Below are positions 34,400-43,971 of a stretch of 64,000 nucleotides of DNA, one piece after another. The translations under genes were made by a program, and so were the position numbers. The notes under the pieces were generated by a model. The model had not been told where the DNA came from and searched no databases. It was given only the letters and a program-made list of their open reading frames with translations. Source of the stretch: Pseudoalteromonas sp. GCY (lineage in GTDB: Bacteria > Pseudomonadota > Gammaproteobacteria > Enterobacterales > Alteromonadaceae); contig NZ_CP068022.1 in NCBI RefSeq assembly GCF_016695175.1, positions 1,164,001-1,228,000 on the forward strand. The letters are read 5' to 3'. Each line of letters starts with the position of its first letter. Positions within the stretch are counted from its first letter, which is position 1.

Positions 34400-36319
34400 T
34401 TATTTTGCTTTAGGGTCATAAAGCCAAAGCGTATTGTTTTCTTGGAAGCCATCTTCACCAATGATGATGCGACCATCTTCCATTACGATTACGTTATCAG
34501 GCTGCGAAAGCTGATTGACGTCACAACGCTCAGCGCCAGTTAGTGACGAGCGGTAAGTTGCACCCATAACAACCGGCTCAATACGAGTTAGGTTATAGTT
34601 GTTATCGATATGTGCACGGTATACACCGCCACAATCTTTAACACGCGCAGAAAGCTGCATGTCACCTTCGCCATCAATCATGGTGTTGTCGATATCAGAG
34701 ATACCGATATACATATAGGCTTTATCTACCACCTCACCGGCAACAACATCTTGACCAGTTACCGCCTCAAGTACGCGGTTATGGTTGATGCTTAAGCCTT
34801 CAAGTTTACGCCATTCAGCCGTAGCGCCTTTTTGGCGTGCAGCCTGACGAGACTCAAGGAAGATAGCGCGGTTGTCCATCGCTTTACCTGCCGTTACTTT
34901 ACCGCCACCGTTTGCAACAGTTGGATAAGTTGCAGCGCCTTCTGCCCACGCTTTTACATCAGCAACAGACAGATAGCTTGTTTGACCTTCAACATAGTCA
35001 GTCTCATTGATGCCATCATATTCAGCCACCCAAGTTTCAATTTGTGCATTACTGCCGCGACCAAGCTCAACCCAGCTAATGTCAAAGCCAGTTACAGCCG
35101 GATCGGTAAGGCCAGCATCTTGCGTTAGCTTTGCTGCGTACAGGGTACCTGCACTTAAGTCTTCTGGTTGATCTGCAACAAATTTAAATAGTACGCCACC
35201 GGTATCATCTTGTGATGAATAAACAGTACGACGGTCTGGCATCACAACTGAGTTTTCATGCTCATAACGACCAATTGTGAAGTGTTTCACAACATCAGGT
35301 GTCTCAGTTGTAGGGTTTTTAATTTCAGCAATGTAACCGTAGCGATAAGGGTTAGGGAAATCAGGTGCCATTAACGCTTCCATTGTGTCATTACCTGTTT
35401 CAGCAGGGTTATTCCACTGTGGATCTTGAGTAGTATCTACAGCCGACCAAACAATCCATTCTTCTGAAGTCAGCGGCGTGCCCCAAGGCGATACCGAACC
35501 AAAGCAGTTAGCAGCAGTCCCTTTAACACCGTCGAAGTCTACCATCATGGCTTCTTCAATTGACCATTTACCCGTTGTCGCTTTACTCATTTTCAAACGA
35601 CTGACACCACCAGGGTACGCTTCCCAGTTTGTGAATAGGTAACCTGTGTTTGCATCGACTGGAATATAACCATTGAAATCAGGGTTATCATTTTTAATGA
35701 TTTCTTCACCAGTTGAGATGCTGTAATGTACACCCAAACCACCCGCTAATCCCTTAGTGCCAAGGTTTGCGAATGTATCACCTGTTTGGCCTAGAATTTG
35801 ATATTGACCAATAGCAGAAATCACGGTTTGTTGTTCCATGGTCGAAGCAGGAACCGGCGCGCTTGGGATATTTGCGGGTAGATTATTAAAGTTCACACCG
35901 GTTAGTACACCGACAGTGCCCGTATTGAATGGCTTGCTATTGAACTTATCAGTAGCTGTGTTGGTGTCATTTGGGTGCTGAACGTTAAAGAACAAGTCAC
36001 CCCCTTCAGAAAGAAATAGACCAGTTACTTCAGCACCAGCAGGGACGGTTGCTATACGAACCAGGCCAGGTACGCTGTAACTACCATCACGACCATTTTG
36101 GCCGTCTTGTCCATTTTGACCATCCTGGCCGTCAGTACCATTTTGTCCATTTGTGCCGTTTGTACCATTTGAGCCATTAGTACCGTTTGCACCGTCTTGG
36201 CCAGCAGTGCCCTGCTCACCTTGAGGACCCGCAGGACCTTGTGCTCCGTCGTCACCATCACAGGCTGTAAGTGCCATTGCAACTGCCGCTGCAATAAGAG
36301 AATATGCTACACGCTTCAT
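34400..36319 (-). CDS. DUF839 (PhoX-like) lipoprotein with a collagen-like stalk
   Basis: 639 residues. Lipobox ALTAC (Cys20), then 18 uninterrupted Gly-X-Y triplets (residues 25-78, DNA 36247-36086), rich in Asn, Asp and Gln, then a DUF839 propeller domain of PhoX type with VSPWGTPLTSEE, GRYEHENSVV and YSSQDDTGG. PhoX enzymes are Ca/Fe phosphomonoesterases; catalysis here is inferred. The usual Tat signal is replaced by a lipoprotein signal, so the domain would sit on a lipid-anchored, possibly trimeric, stalk. No convincing Pho box was found upstream. Confidence 0.85.
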   Translation of the reverse strand: MKRVAYSLIAAAVAMALTACDGDDGAQGPAGPQGEQGTAGQDGANGTNGSNGTNGTNGQNGTDGQDGQNGQDGQNGRDGSYSVPGLVRIATVPAGAEVTGLFLSEGGDLFFNVQHPNDTNTATDKFNSKPFNTGTVGVLTGVNFNNLPANIPSAPVPASTMEQQTVISAIGQYQILGQTGDTFANLGTKGLAGGLGVHYSISTGEEIIKNDNPDFNGYIPVDANTGYLFTNWEAYPGGVSRLKMSKATTGKWSIEEAMMVDFDGVKGTAANCFGSVSPWGTPLTSEEWIVWSAVDTTQDPQWNNPAETGNDTMEALMAPDFPNPYRYGYIAEIKNPTTETPDVVKHFTIGRYEHENSVVMPDRRTVYSSQDDTGGVLFKFVADQPEDLSAGTLYAAKLTQDAGLTDPAVTGFDISWVELGRGSNAQIETWVAEYDGINETDYVEGQTSYLSVADVKAWAEGAATYPTVANGGGKVTAGKAMDNRAIFLESRQAARQKGATAEWRKLEGLSINHNRVLEAVTGQDVVAGEVVDKAYMYIGISDIDNTMIDGEGDMQLSARVKDCGGVYRAHIDNNYNLTRIEPVVMGATYRSSLTGAERCDVNQLSQPDNVIVMEDGRIIIGEDGFQENNTLWLYDPKAK

Positions 36320-36496
36320 GAGTTACTCCAGTTCCTAAGTATTATTTTTTGTAAAGCGTGCAACAGTGTGAAGTGTTCTTGTTACAGTTGACTGAATGAT
36401 TTATTAACCATTTCCTACAGGAATAAGACACTTATACTCAACTCACATACAGCCTCCCTTCTGTTAGCAAGTTAAAATACCCATAAAAGGAACTCT

Positions 36497-36517
36497 AGTG
36501 TAAAGGGGGTTTACACT
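36497..36517. promoter_or_regulatory. 21-bp dyad AGTGTAAA-N5-TTTACACT
   Basis: A perfect 8-5-8 inverted repeat overlapping the lipocalin stop and 180 bp upstream of the DUF839 start. The inner GTAAAGGGGGTTTAC recurs at 42796-42810 and, with one change, at 60465-60479. It may be an operator or an mRNA hairpin. Confidence 0.45.
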
Positions 36518-37052
36518 ATTCTTTTTGAACGGGTTCGTGTTTCATATAGATAAGTTCATTGGTGTTAAAACCATATTGTTCAGACATGGTTTTAAACTTG
36601 TTCATTACGGTATCGGGCACTTTAGGTGCTCTAGAAAGCAACCAAAGGTAATCACGGTTGTAGCTGGTAACAAATGCATACTGGTAATCTTCATCTAACT
36701 CGAATACCACATAACTGCCATAAAACGGACCAAAAAATGATACTTTCAGATGTGCTATTTCATCATTTGCAACAAACTTAGCTTTGCCAATCGCTTCTTT
36801 CCACTCACCTTCCTCTGTAACATACCCCTTATTTACGACTTTAATTGAACCGTCGGGGTTTTGGCTATAATTCGCCGTGACGTTCTGCATCCCCCTTTCA
36901 AATGAATGATCTAATCGCGCGATTTCATACCAGGTGCCTGTATAGCGCTCAACATTAAAGTCTTTAACTGGTTTAATGCCATCTGGAAGCCCTGTGCATG
37001 CAGAAACTGCAAGCGTTAAAATCACCGTGAAAAATAACTGTCGTACTTTCAT
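36516..37052 (-). CDS. blc: Bacterial lipocalin Blc
   Basis: 178 residues. Lipobox AVSAC (Cys19), the lipocalin signature GTWYEIARLDHSFERG, a YVVFELDEDYQYAFVTS strand pair and LWLLSRAP near the C-terminus, all typical of the outer-membrane lipoprotein Blc, which binds fatty acids and lysophospholipids. Full family length. It is divergent from an unknown gene at 37227 and upstream of the DUF839 gene on the same strand. Confidence 0.93.
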   Translation of the reverse strand: MKVRQLFFTVILTLAVSACTGLPDGIKPVKDFNVERYTGTWYEIARLDHSFERGMQNVTANYSQNPDGSIKVVNKGYVTEEGEWKEAIGKAKFVANDEIAHLKVSFFGPFYGSYVVFELDEDYQYAFVTSYNRDYLWLLSRAPKVPDTVMNKFKTMSEQYGFNTNELIYMKHEPVQKE

Positions 37053-37226
37053 ATAAGTTCTCCATATTCCAATTTAATGTCATACGTAGTAACCAAGCGC
37101 TAAGATTAGCGATAGGTTCGATTTTTTACCTAGTAAGAACTAGATTTAATTCAAACCCTTGCCATGCCAATTTCACCTTATTTATTTTAAACTTACGTAC
37201 AAATGAATAGATCGCAGTAAAGTACG

Positions 37227-37769
37227 ATGAATACAGCACAGAGCAAAAAAATACTAACTCATGGTTTGGGTGTAGCAACGGGTAAAGTTGCGTTTTATAT
37301 TGAACATCCACCAATCATAGAGCCTTATAATAATTTGATGCAAGTCAGTGCGTTAGCCAGTGGGGAGATCGAACATATTAATGCTCATTGCGGCAACGGT
37401 TGGCGGAAAATCTTCAATGTTTTTGCCAAGTTTTTATTTGCAGCAAAGCTGCCAGATCACGATATTACTAACTATCCAACTTGGCAGTCATATCGTGATA
37501 GCGCGTTACTTCAAGCTTCAAGTCAGGAAGCCCTGCTCTTCTCAACACCTGATTTTTCAACAAAAACATACGATTGGCATATTATTGCAGGACGCACCTA
37601 CGCGAAATCACTACTTAGAGATCAGGTTTTTACTAACAATCTAGTTTGGCTGGATGATGAGTTCGCTGTTGACTATAACTTACGTCTTATTATTTCGCCA
37701 TTTTTGGATTATCGCCAACTTAGTAACAAAAAAATCAATAGGTTAGTGGATATAATAAGACAAGGTTAG
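37227..37769 (+). CDS. Conserved-looking cytosolic protein, unknown
   Basis: 180 residues without signal peptide or transmembrane helix; mixed alpha/beta composition, opening MNTAQSKKILTHGLGVATGK and ending in a basic helix (SNKKINRLVDIIRQ). I recognise no motif. Two copies of the dispersed 19-bp motif lie inside it (37454 and 37619) and four more in its 3' flank, making it the gene most associated with that motif. Divergent from blc, with 174 bp between. Confidence 0.65.
   Translation: MNTAQSKKILTHGLGVATGKVAFYIEHPPIIEPYNNLMQVSALASGEIEHINAHCGNGWRKIFNVFAKFLFAAKLPDHDITNYPTWQSYRDSALLQASSQEALLFSTPDFSTKTYDWHIIAGRTYAKSLLRDQVFTNNLVWLDDEFAVDYNLRLIISPFLDYRQLSNKKINRLVDIIRQG
37454..37637 (-). repeat. 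Dispersed motif, two copies inside the unknown gene
   Basis: At 37454-37472 (one core mismatch; coding strand AGATCACGATATTACTAAC, encoding Asp-His-Asp-Ile-Thr-Asn) and 37619-37637 (exact core; coding strand AGATCAGGTTTTTACTAAC, encoding Asp-Gln-Val-Phe-Thr-Asn). Confidence 0.7.
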
Positions 37770-37808
37770 ATATTAGGCGGAAACTGAACTGCATGCCAAT
37801 TCGTGAAT

Positions 37809-37967
37809 AGATCAAATTTTTACTAAGTAAAATACTGATCTACCTTCCGCATCATAGTCATTGAGATCAGAGTTTTACTAACTTTTTAGAAAGAATTGAT
37901 AGATAAAGCGCGGTGACGCCAGTGGCGGAGCAGCAATTGACTAGGTATAGATCACTATTTTACTAAC
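37809..37967. repeat. Intergenic cluster of the dispersed motif, with a dyad
   Basis: Minus copy 37809-37827 (exact) overlaps plus copy 37823-37841 (one mismatch), making a dyad AGATCA-N3-TTTTACT-A-AGTAAAA-N3-TGATCT over 33 bp; further exact minus copies at 37864-37882 and 37949-37967. These fill the 293-bp gap between two converging genes; the dyad could act as a bidirectional transcript hairpin. Confidence 0.75.
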
Positions 37968-38062
37968 TTAATGCCAGCGACTTTGAAAGAGTAAGAAAGG
38001 AAAAGCCAAACCCGAATATGGTCTGGCTTATTTAACCGAAGCTTAGGTTATTTAGATAAAAG

Positions 38063-38728
38063 CTACTGTTTATCTACCACAAAGCCCGCAAATCCAAGGG
38101 CTTTAAAGAAAGGTTTAGCAATGCCAAAACCTGCGATGTCTAGCAGCTCTGCAAGGCGCATTTTATCCACGGGGTAAAACTCATGCTCTAAATTCACCCT
38201 CATGCGCTGCTCACCAACATCAGTCAGCCCAAGTTGTTTGCAAACGATTAACTGCGCTTCACGTTCAAAGCTTGTCGCAGGTTTTTCTAAGTCGGCAATA
38301 AAAAGACGCCCATCCGACTTTAGCTGCTCACTCATTTGTTTAAACAAGCTTGCTTTATCGCCGTTATCTTTTACAAAGTGCATTACCAGCAAGCACAGTA
38401 TTGCATCTGCTTGATAGGCCTGTGGTGAAATCGCGCCATGATGGATCTGCACGCGCTCCTGTAGGCCTAACTTAGTAAAATGCTGATCTGCAATCGCCAG
38501 CATATCAGCAGATACATCTTGCGCTATAAACCACCAACTCGGGTTTAGCTGAGCAAGCTCTACAATTTCTTTGCCTGTCCCTGCACCCACAACCAAAATG
38601 GTTGCGCTATCTGGGTAAAGTGCTAAAAGTTGTGCCCCGGTAAGTTGGTGAATTAACGCATAGCCTGGCACAAGTTTTGTGATCCTTGAGTCATAGTTTT
38701 GGGCTTCTTCGCCCGTGAAAGTCGGCAT
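38063..38728 (-). CDS. Class I SAM-dependent methyltransferase
   Basis: 221 residues with a Rossmann-fold SAM site: motif I ILVVGAGTGKEI, acidic loop FIAQDVSADML, motif II GAISPQ..ADAILCLLVMHFV and a post-motif GRLFIADLEKP. Resembles ubiE-like small-molecule methyltransferases; substrate unknown. Its start lies 10 bp after the sbcC stop, so it is probably the last gene of an sbcD-sbcC transcript. One copy of the dispersed motif is embedded at 38471. Confidence 0.85.
   Translation of the reverse strand: MPTFTGEEAQNYDSRITKLVPGYALIHQLTGAQLLALYPDSATILVVGAGTGKEIVELAQLNPSWWFIAQDVSADMLAIADQHFTKLGLQERVQIHHGAISPQAYQADAILCLLVMHFVKDNGDKASLFKQMSEQLKSDGRLFIADLEKPATSFEREAQLIVCKQLGLTDVGEQRMRVNLEHEFYPVDKMRLAELLDIAGFGIAKPFFKALGFAGFVVDKQ
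38471..38489 (+). repeat. Dispersed motif, exact core, inside the methyltransferase CDS
   Basis: Plus strand CTTAGTAAAATGCTGATCT; on the coding (minus) strand it encodes Asp-Gln-His-Phe-Thr-Lys, in the same frame as the copies in four unrelated proteins. Confidence 0.75.
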
Positions 38729-38738
38729 CCAAATTTCC

Positions 38739-41700
38739 TTATGTTCGTGGTACTAAATTTAAAGATGAGTAGCCTCCCGGCTGTTTATTCACATGGATAC
38801 GGGTGGCGATCCGCTCGCTCATCTGAGCAACATGCGAGATCACTCCAACCTTGCGGCCTTGTGATTGCAACGCGTCTAGTGCATCAATCGCGACACCCAG
38901 CGTCTCGGGGTCTAACGTACCAAACCCTTCATCAATGAATAATGAATGTATTTGCACTTTGTTTGATGAAAGCGCAGCAAGTCCAAGTGCTAAAGATAAA
39001 GATACCAAGAAGGACTCCCCTCCAGATAAAGTGTTGACGCTACGTTGTTCGTCAGCCATGTCTTTATCTATGACCGCAATTTCTAAAGACTGTTCAATAT
39101 TAGTAAGCAAATAGCGTCTAGAAAGCGTATGCAATTGCTGGTTAGCATACTGCAATAAGATTTTTAACGTTTGCGTTTGCGCCCAATTACGCAACTTTTT
39201 GCCTGTTGCGTCGCCTAAAAGCTTATCTAGCAAATGCCATTGCTCGTAGTCTTGTTGTAGCTGAGCTAGACTTGCCGCTTGTAAAGAGAATTGTTGTTTA
39301 TTCTGAGCATCGACCTCTAATGCAGTTTGCACTTGTAGCAACTGACTTTGAGTTTGTTCAAGTGCTTGCGTCGTCTCGGCATGACTTTGCTTAACTTGTT
39401 CACTATCAACCCCATCAGGGTACGTATTTTCAAGTTGGCTCAGTTCTTCACGCTGATGACTAAGCTGCAGCTTAGTGTTTTGAAAGGCTTGCTGAACTTG
39501 CGCACACTTTTCTAGATTCGCTTGAGCTTCATCTAACGAAACCTCAAGTAACGCTAATATTTTTACTTTGTCTAGCTGCCCTTGTTGACCGAGCAACCAT
39601 TGTTCAAAGCGTTCATTGAGTTGCTGCAACCGCGATGTTTGCTCGACAATTTGCTTTTCTAGCTGCGCCAGACTGTGCTGGGCTTTTTCACGCTGTGCTT
39701 CGGTTTGACTCAGCGCCAGCTGGGTTTGTGTGATCTGCTCTCGACTTTGCTGTTTTTGCTGCTTAAGCTCTGCAATCCAATCATCCAATCTGGTGTGCTG
39801 CTGTGGTAAGTATTCAGCACGTTCGCGATTGAGGTGTTCAATATTTTGCTGGTGTTGTAAAAGCGTATGTTCTAATTCTTCAAGCCGCTGCGCCTCATCT
39901 TGTTTTTGTTGACTGACAAGATGTAATTGATGATCAAGCTGGACTTTATTCGCCGTTAACGCATCGGTACGCTCGGTGGTTTTTAGCCAAGTTTGCACTC
40001 TTGTTTTAAGTTGGCTAATGGCAGCTTGAGGAGATGAATCAAAGTCTTGCCACCACGACTTATCGAAAATTAACGCTTCAAGTCGATTGCGTAAGGCATC
40101 CACTGTCTGTGATAGCTGCTCATATTCGGTTCGCAAAAAGGCAATATGATTGCCTAAATCATGGTGCTGTTGCTGAAGTGCCTGTCCTTTATGTTTAGCC
40201 TGCTCGAGGTGTTGTTGTGCCTGCTGAACCGACTGCCATTGGCGATCGATATTATTGCGTAACTTTGATAGTTCACTTAGCCGTGACTGAATACTCACGA
40301 GTTGCAATTCAGCTTGTTCAGCATTGCCAACTTTATACTCATCACTCAACGCATCTAGTCGAGCGCGATTCTCATTTATTTGCTTAGTGCAGTGAGCAAT
40401 TTCCTGAGTGACTGACTGCCATAGCGCATTTTCACGCTCTTTTTCACCGACTTGTTGATTATAACGCTGCAACACTTGCTCACGAGCTTGCTCAGCAGCC
40501 TGATACTGAGACCGAAAATCCGATAGTAACTGTTCCCAGTGGGCATCGATGTGCTCTACACCATAAGGATGTTCTTTTGAGCCACATACCATGCATTCTT
40601 GCCCTGCCCGCAGTTGAGAGCGTAAATTGCTGATCCGCTCACTTGCGCGTAACTGCACTTGCTCCAAGTTATCACGAGTTAGGGCTAGGCGCTGCTTAGA
40701 CAACTCGTCTTGCTGCTTGGTATCTCGGATCAGCATCTCAAGCCTTTCCAAGCCAATATGATGTTGAGTTTGTTGTGCTCGTAACTGATGCAGCAAGGCA
40801 TCCCCTTCTTCAATACTACGATAGGCTTGCACGCATAGAGACCAGTTCTGCAATGCTAAATTTAGGTCTTGTTGAGTCAAAGGTGCGAGTGCTTCTTTTA
40901 ACGCTGAGAGCGCGCTGGCTTCGGTGTCGTAAACCTTTTGTAGTTGCTGTACCTCAGCCTCATGTTTGCTCAATTGTGTATCTAGCGCTTGCTGTTCGTT
41001 CGGTAATTTTTGCAACTGGACTTCATGATCATTGCGTTGTTGTTGGTACTTTTGCAGATCATCGAACTGAGGCTGAACTACGCTCCATTGTCTGGCAATG
41101 TTGCTAACTGAGTGCAAGTCCGCTTGCTCATGCTCTAGCTGCTGTAATTCAGTATCGATTTCGCCTTGTTGCACTTGATACTTCTGTATCGTAGCCTCAT
41201 GTTGCGCAATAAGATTGGCGTGCTTATCGAGATAGGGCTTTGTTTCTCGTTCTTGCGCTTTGTGTAGGCTCAGCTTTTCATCCAATATACGAATGGTGTT
41301 AAAACTTGGTTCTAACTTTACAAAATTGGCTTGCTGCGTAATGAGCTGCTGTTCCAGTTGCTGCTGTTTTGCTTTTAGCGTTGCAATAGCGGATGCAAAA
41401 TCTTGTTGCTGCAGTGCTAGCTGCTCTTGAGATAGCTGCGCAACGCGTTTATCTGCCAGCTCATGCTGCTCACGGTTATCACGCATCTCATTGGCTTTTA
41501 AGACTTGCTGCGCATATTCCTGCTGCGACTTTCCCTCTTCTATTTGCTGCTCAAGCGTTTGTAGCGTGTGTTCCACCTCAGCTATTTTTTGCTTTCTTAG
41601 CTCAACATCCGCGAGCCATTGCAGCTGAGCTTGCAGCTTTGTACTTGTCTCTTGTTGTCGATTTCTTGTTTCAATCAACTTCAACTTCTGTGCTTCAAGT

Positions 41701-42398
41701 TCGGCGAGCTGCTCTGGTGACAAGAGCACAATTTGACCTAGCCTATCTTGCAGGGATTGCAGCTCGATTTTCTTTTGTTTGTGCGCTTCAAAAACCGCTT
41801 TACCGATATTACTGAACTTTTCGGTACCCGTAAGACATTCTAGTAACTGAGCCCGCTCATCACCCCCAGCCTTCAAAAACGCGGAGAATTCATGCTGAGC
41901 AAGCAGCACAGCTCGTGTAAACTGTTCAAAGTTAAGCCCGACTAGCTGTTCGATTTTTTGTTCTGTTTCTTTTTTCTTCTCACAGACTAAGGTCATATCT
42001 GGTAGGCTAAACAACTCAATAGTGGCGGTTTTTAAATTACCTTTAGGGCTTTTTCTAGCGCGCTCTACCGACCAAATAGCTTGATAACGTTTGCTATCTT
42101 GAGCAATAAAAACCACGCTAGCAGATGCCGCAACACAGCCCCGACGCAATAAGTTTCTCGGGTCGTTTAACTTAATGTTATCGCCATTAAAGGCAACTTT
42201 CTCTTTGTCGTCCGATTTTAACCGTGCGGTTTTGCCATAAAACGCAAGGCAAACCGCATCCAGTAAAGTGCTTTTTCCTGCCCCTGTATCACCAGTAATG
42301 GCATAAAGACCGGTGTCTTTGAGTGGTGCCACAGTAAAGTCGACTTCAGCACTTTCTATAGAGGCAAGGTTGGTGATTAATATTTTTTCAAGTTTCAT
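38739..42398 (-). CDS. sbcC: Exonuclease subunit SbcC
   Basis: 1219 residues of the SMC/Rad50 family. N-terminal Walker A GDTGAGKST (36-44), two very long Gln-rich coiled coils, a zinc hook CMVC (Cys602/Cys605) at the midpoint, and a C-terminal ABC half with NTLSGGESFLVSLSLALGLA, Walker B SLFIDEGFGTLD and a D-loop. With SbcD it forms the ATP-dependent nuclease that cleaves hairpins and DNA ends, acting on palindromes at forks. sbcD ends 4 bp upstream, so the two are co-translated. Confidence 0.97.
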   Translation of the reverse strand: MKLEKILITNLASIESAEVDFTVAPLKDTGLYAITGDTGAGKSTLLDAVCLAFYGKTARLKSDDKEKVAFNGDNIKLNDPRNLLRRGCVAASASVVFIAQDSKRYQAIWSVERARKSPKGNLKTATIELFSLPDMTLVCEKKKETEQKIEQLVGLNFEQFTRAVLLAQHEFSAFLKAGGDERAQLLECLTGTEKFSNIGKAVFEAHKQKKIELQSLQDRLGQIVLLSPEQLAELEAQKLKLIETRNRQQETSTKLQAQLQWLADVELRKQKIAEVEHTLQTLEQQIEEGKSQQEYAQQVLKANEMRDNREQHELADKRVAQLSQEQLALQQQDFASAIATLKAKQQQLEQQLITQQANFVKLEPSFNTIRILDEKLSLHKAQERETKPYLDKHANLIAQHEATIQKYQVQQGEIDTELQQLEHEQADLHSVSNIARQWSVVQPQFDDLQKYQQQRNDHEVQLQKLPNEQQALDTQLSKHEAEVQQLQKVYDTEASALSALKEALAPLTQQDLNLALQNWSLCVQAYRSIEEGDALLHQLRAQQTQHHIGLERLEMLIRDTKQQDELSKQRLALTRDNLEQVQLRASERISNLRSQLRAGQECMVCGSKEHPYGVEHIDAHWEQLLSDFRSQYQAAEQAREQVLQRYNQQVGEKERENALWQSVTQEIAHCTKQINENRARLDALSDEYKVGNAEQAELQLVSIQSRLSELSKLRNNIDRQWQSVQQAQQHLEQAKHKGQALQQQHHDLGNHIAFLRTEYEQLSQTVDALRNRLEALIFDKSWWQDFDSSPQAAISQLKTRVQTWLKTTERTDALTANKVQLDHQLHLVSQQKQDEAQRLEELEHTLLQHQQNIEHLNRERAEYLPQQHTRLDDWIAELKQQKQQSREQITQTQLALSQTEAQREKAQHSLAQLEKQIVEQTSRLQQLNERFEQWLLGQQGQLDKVKILALLEVSLDEAQANLEKCAQVQQAFQNTKLQLSHQREELSQLENTYPDGVDSEQVKQSHAETTQALEQTQSQLLQVQTALEVDAQNKQQFSLQAASLAQLQQDYEQWHLLDKLLGDATGKKLRNWAQTQTLKILLQYANQQLHTLSRRYLLTNIEQSLEIAVIDKDMADEQRSVNTLSGGESFLVSLSLALGLAALSSNKVQIHSLFIDEGFGTLDPETLGVAIDALDALQSQGRKVGVISHVAQMSERIATRIHVNKQPGGYSSLNLVPRT

Positions 42399-42402
42399 CG
42401 CC

Positions 42403-43602
42403 CTACTCCTCCATGCTCGCGATCACTTCTGCTAACTTTTCATGCAATGTCGCGGGTGCCTTTTCTTGCTCAGGTTCAATTTCGCGATAGGCGATATCCA
42501 ACAAGGTATTGGGCGATAACGATTCAACTTTGCCCAAATCTTCAAATAACCACTCACTGACAGCTGCGCCTTTAGACACCCGCTCAATACCACAAAATTT
42601 AATATCCTTTCCTTTTAGCGCTTCATCAATCTCGGCTCGAAAGCGGCTATTGGTTTCCGCTGCAGATAGTTTTAAGCGAATATAGGGAGCGCTATCGAAC
42701 TTGCTAAAATCCTGCGCCGCGATAGCTTCGCATAATTCAGTCAAGCGCTTTGCACCATCTTCAGGGATATATAACACATCTTTAAAACGGGGAACGTAAA
42801 GGGGGTTTACATCGACCAGACCTTGCTCATTAAATTCAGCGAGCAATACCTGATGCTTATAATTGCGTTCGGAAAATGACATTGGCAAAGGCGTGCCGCA
42901 GTATCTGATAGCACTCTGCTTAGCGACGGTTTGCGCTTTATGTAAATGACCTAGCGCAACATAGTCAAACTGCTCGCCAAACACGCCTGCAGACACCGCA
43001 TCAAAACCGCCAATGTTGAGGTTACGCTCAGAATCTTCAGAAATCGATCCGCCCTTGGCGTGCAGATGCCCCATTAGCACAATAGGACCTTTCACTTCTT
43101 CTATCGTGCTTAGCGCATGCTGATAAGCTAATTGTACCCCGGTTTGATAGTCAAACTCGTCATCTAGCGGTTTTGGTAAATCAGCACTGCGCAAAAATGG
43201 CATTGCCACAACATGCATATGCTGCGCTGCGATGGGTAAATCGATAACAACGTGTTCAGGCGCTTGCTTGTTAAAGCGTCCAATAACATGGGTGTTGAAT
43301 AAGGTTAAGAGTGGTTTTGCGGTTTCAATGCGATTAGCGGAATCGTGGTTGCCAGCAATCAGAATAATGTGCAGCTGAGGGCACAGTTGAGATGCTTTTT
43401 GGATAAAGGTATACAGTTGCTTTTCAGCACTCGCGGGCGGTGTTGCGGTATGAAAAATATCACCGCTGATCAACAGTACATCGATTTGCTTTTCAACCAG
43501 CACATCACATAGCCAGTCTAAAAACAGCTGATGCTCTTCACTGCGATCATGTTCGTAAAACGATTGCCCTAAGTGCCAGTCAGACGTGTGTAAAACCTTC
43601 AT
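42403..43602 (-). CDS. sbcD: Exonuclease subunit SbcD
   Basis: 399 residues. The metallophosphoesterase ligands are visible as SDWHLG (Asp8, His10), LLISGDIF, AGNHDS, MGHLHAKG and ALGHLHKAQ, followed by a C-terminal capping domain. Mn2+-dependent nuclease partner of SbcC. A GTAAAGGGGGTTTAC dyad is embedded at 42796-42810. The start ATG at 43602 has the usual MKVLHTSDWHLGQ opening. Confidence 0.97.
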   Translation of the reverse strand: MKVLHTSDWHLGQSFYEHDRSEEHQLFLDWLCDVLVEKQIDVLLISGDIFHTATPPASAEKQLYTFIQKASQLCPQLHIILIAGNHDSANRIETAKPLLTLFNTHVIGRFNKQAPEHVVIDLPIAAQHMHVVAMPFLRSADLPKPLDDEFDYQTGVQLAYQHALSTIEEVKGPIVLMGHLHAKGGSISEDSERNLNIGGFDAVSAGVFGEQFDYVALGHLHKAQTVAKQSAIRYCGTPLPMSFSERNYKHQVLLAEFNEQGLVDVNPLYVPRFKDVLYIPEDGAKRLTELCEAIAAQDFSKFDSAPYIRLKLSAAETNSRFRAEIDEALKGKDIKFCGIERVSKGAAVSEWLFEDLGKVESLSPNTLLDIAYREIEPEQEKAPATLHEKLAEVIASMEE

Positions 43603-43683
43603 TTAGCGTTCCTTTTCCTATAGAAACGCTAATATAGCATCGTCGAGCAATATTCGTCTTGTGAATATTGACGCTTTAACAGC

Positions 43684-43923
43684 TTAGTGAGTCAACTGCC
43701 ACCAAGCAAAAATGATTATAGGTAATGCCAGTAAAAAGAATTTAGCAGGTAACTTGAAAACACGACTATGCTTATCTTGCACGCGTTTAATCGCCGATTT
43801 CTCGTTACAGGCAGCTACTTTATCAACATAAAAATAGCCATCATCTAAATAATCTTTACAGTTTTGTTCGTCTGCAGGAATTGCAACAAACTTCTCTTGT
43901 TTTTTTAGTATGTAGAAATCCAT
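43684..43923 (-). CDS. Small tail-anchored-like membrane protein
   Basis: About 79 residues from the ATG at 43923 (a TTG at 43971 would add 16). The soluble part (MDFYILKKQEKFVAIPADEQ onward) has Cys in QNCKDYL and VAACNEK, and the C-terminus is one transmembrane helix (FFLLALPIIIFAWWQL) with a short tail. No family recognised. It is 81 bp upstream of sbcD on the same strand and may lead that transcript. Confidence 0.55.
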   Translation of the reverse strand: MDFYILKKQEKFVAIPADEQNCKDYLDDGYFYVDKVAACNEKSAIKRVQDKHSRVFKLPAKFFLLALPIIIFAWWQLTH

Positions 43924-43971
43924 ACTGCCCACCACATTCGATTCGCTAAACGGGTATTTAGTACAGAGCAA

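Noticed and set aside
36250..36480. Pho box upstream of the DUF839 gene
   Set aside because: CTGTAAC at about 36385 resembles one half-site, but no second half at the right spacing was found.
37619..37637. Intron branch point (TACTAAC)
   Set aside because: The motif ends in TACTAAC, identical to the yeast branch-point consensus. Bacterial genes lack spliceosomal introns and no group II intron domains surround it; coincidence.
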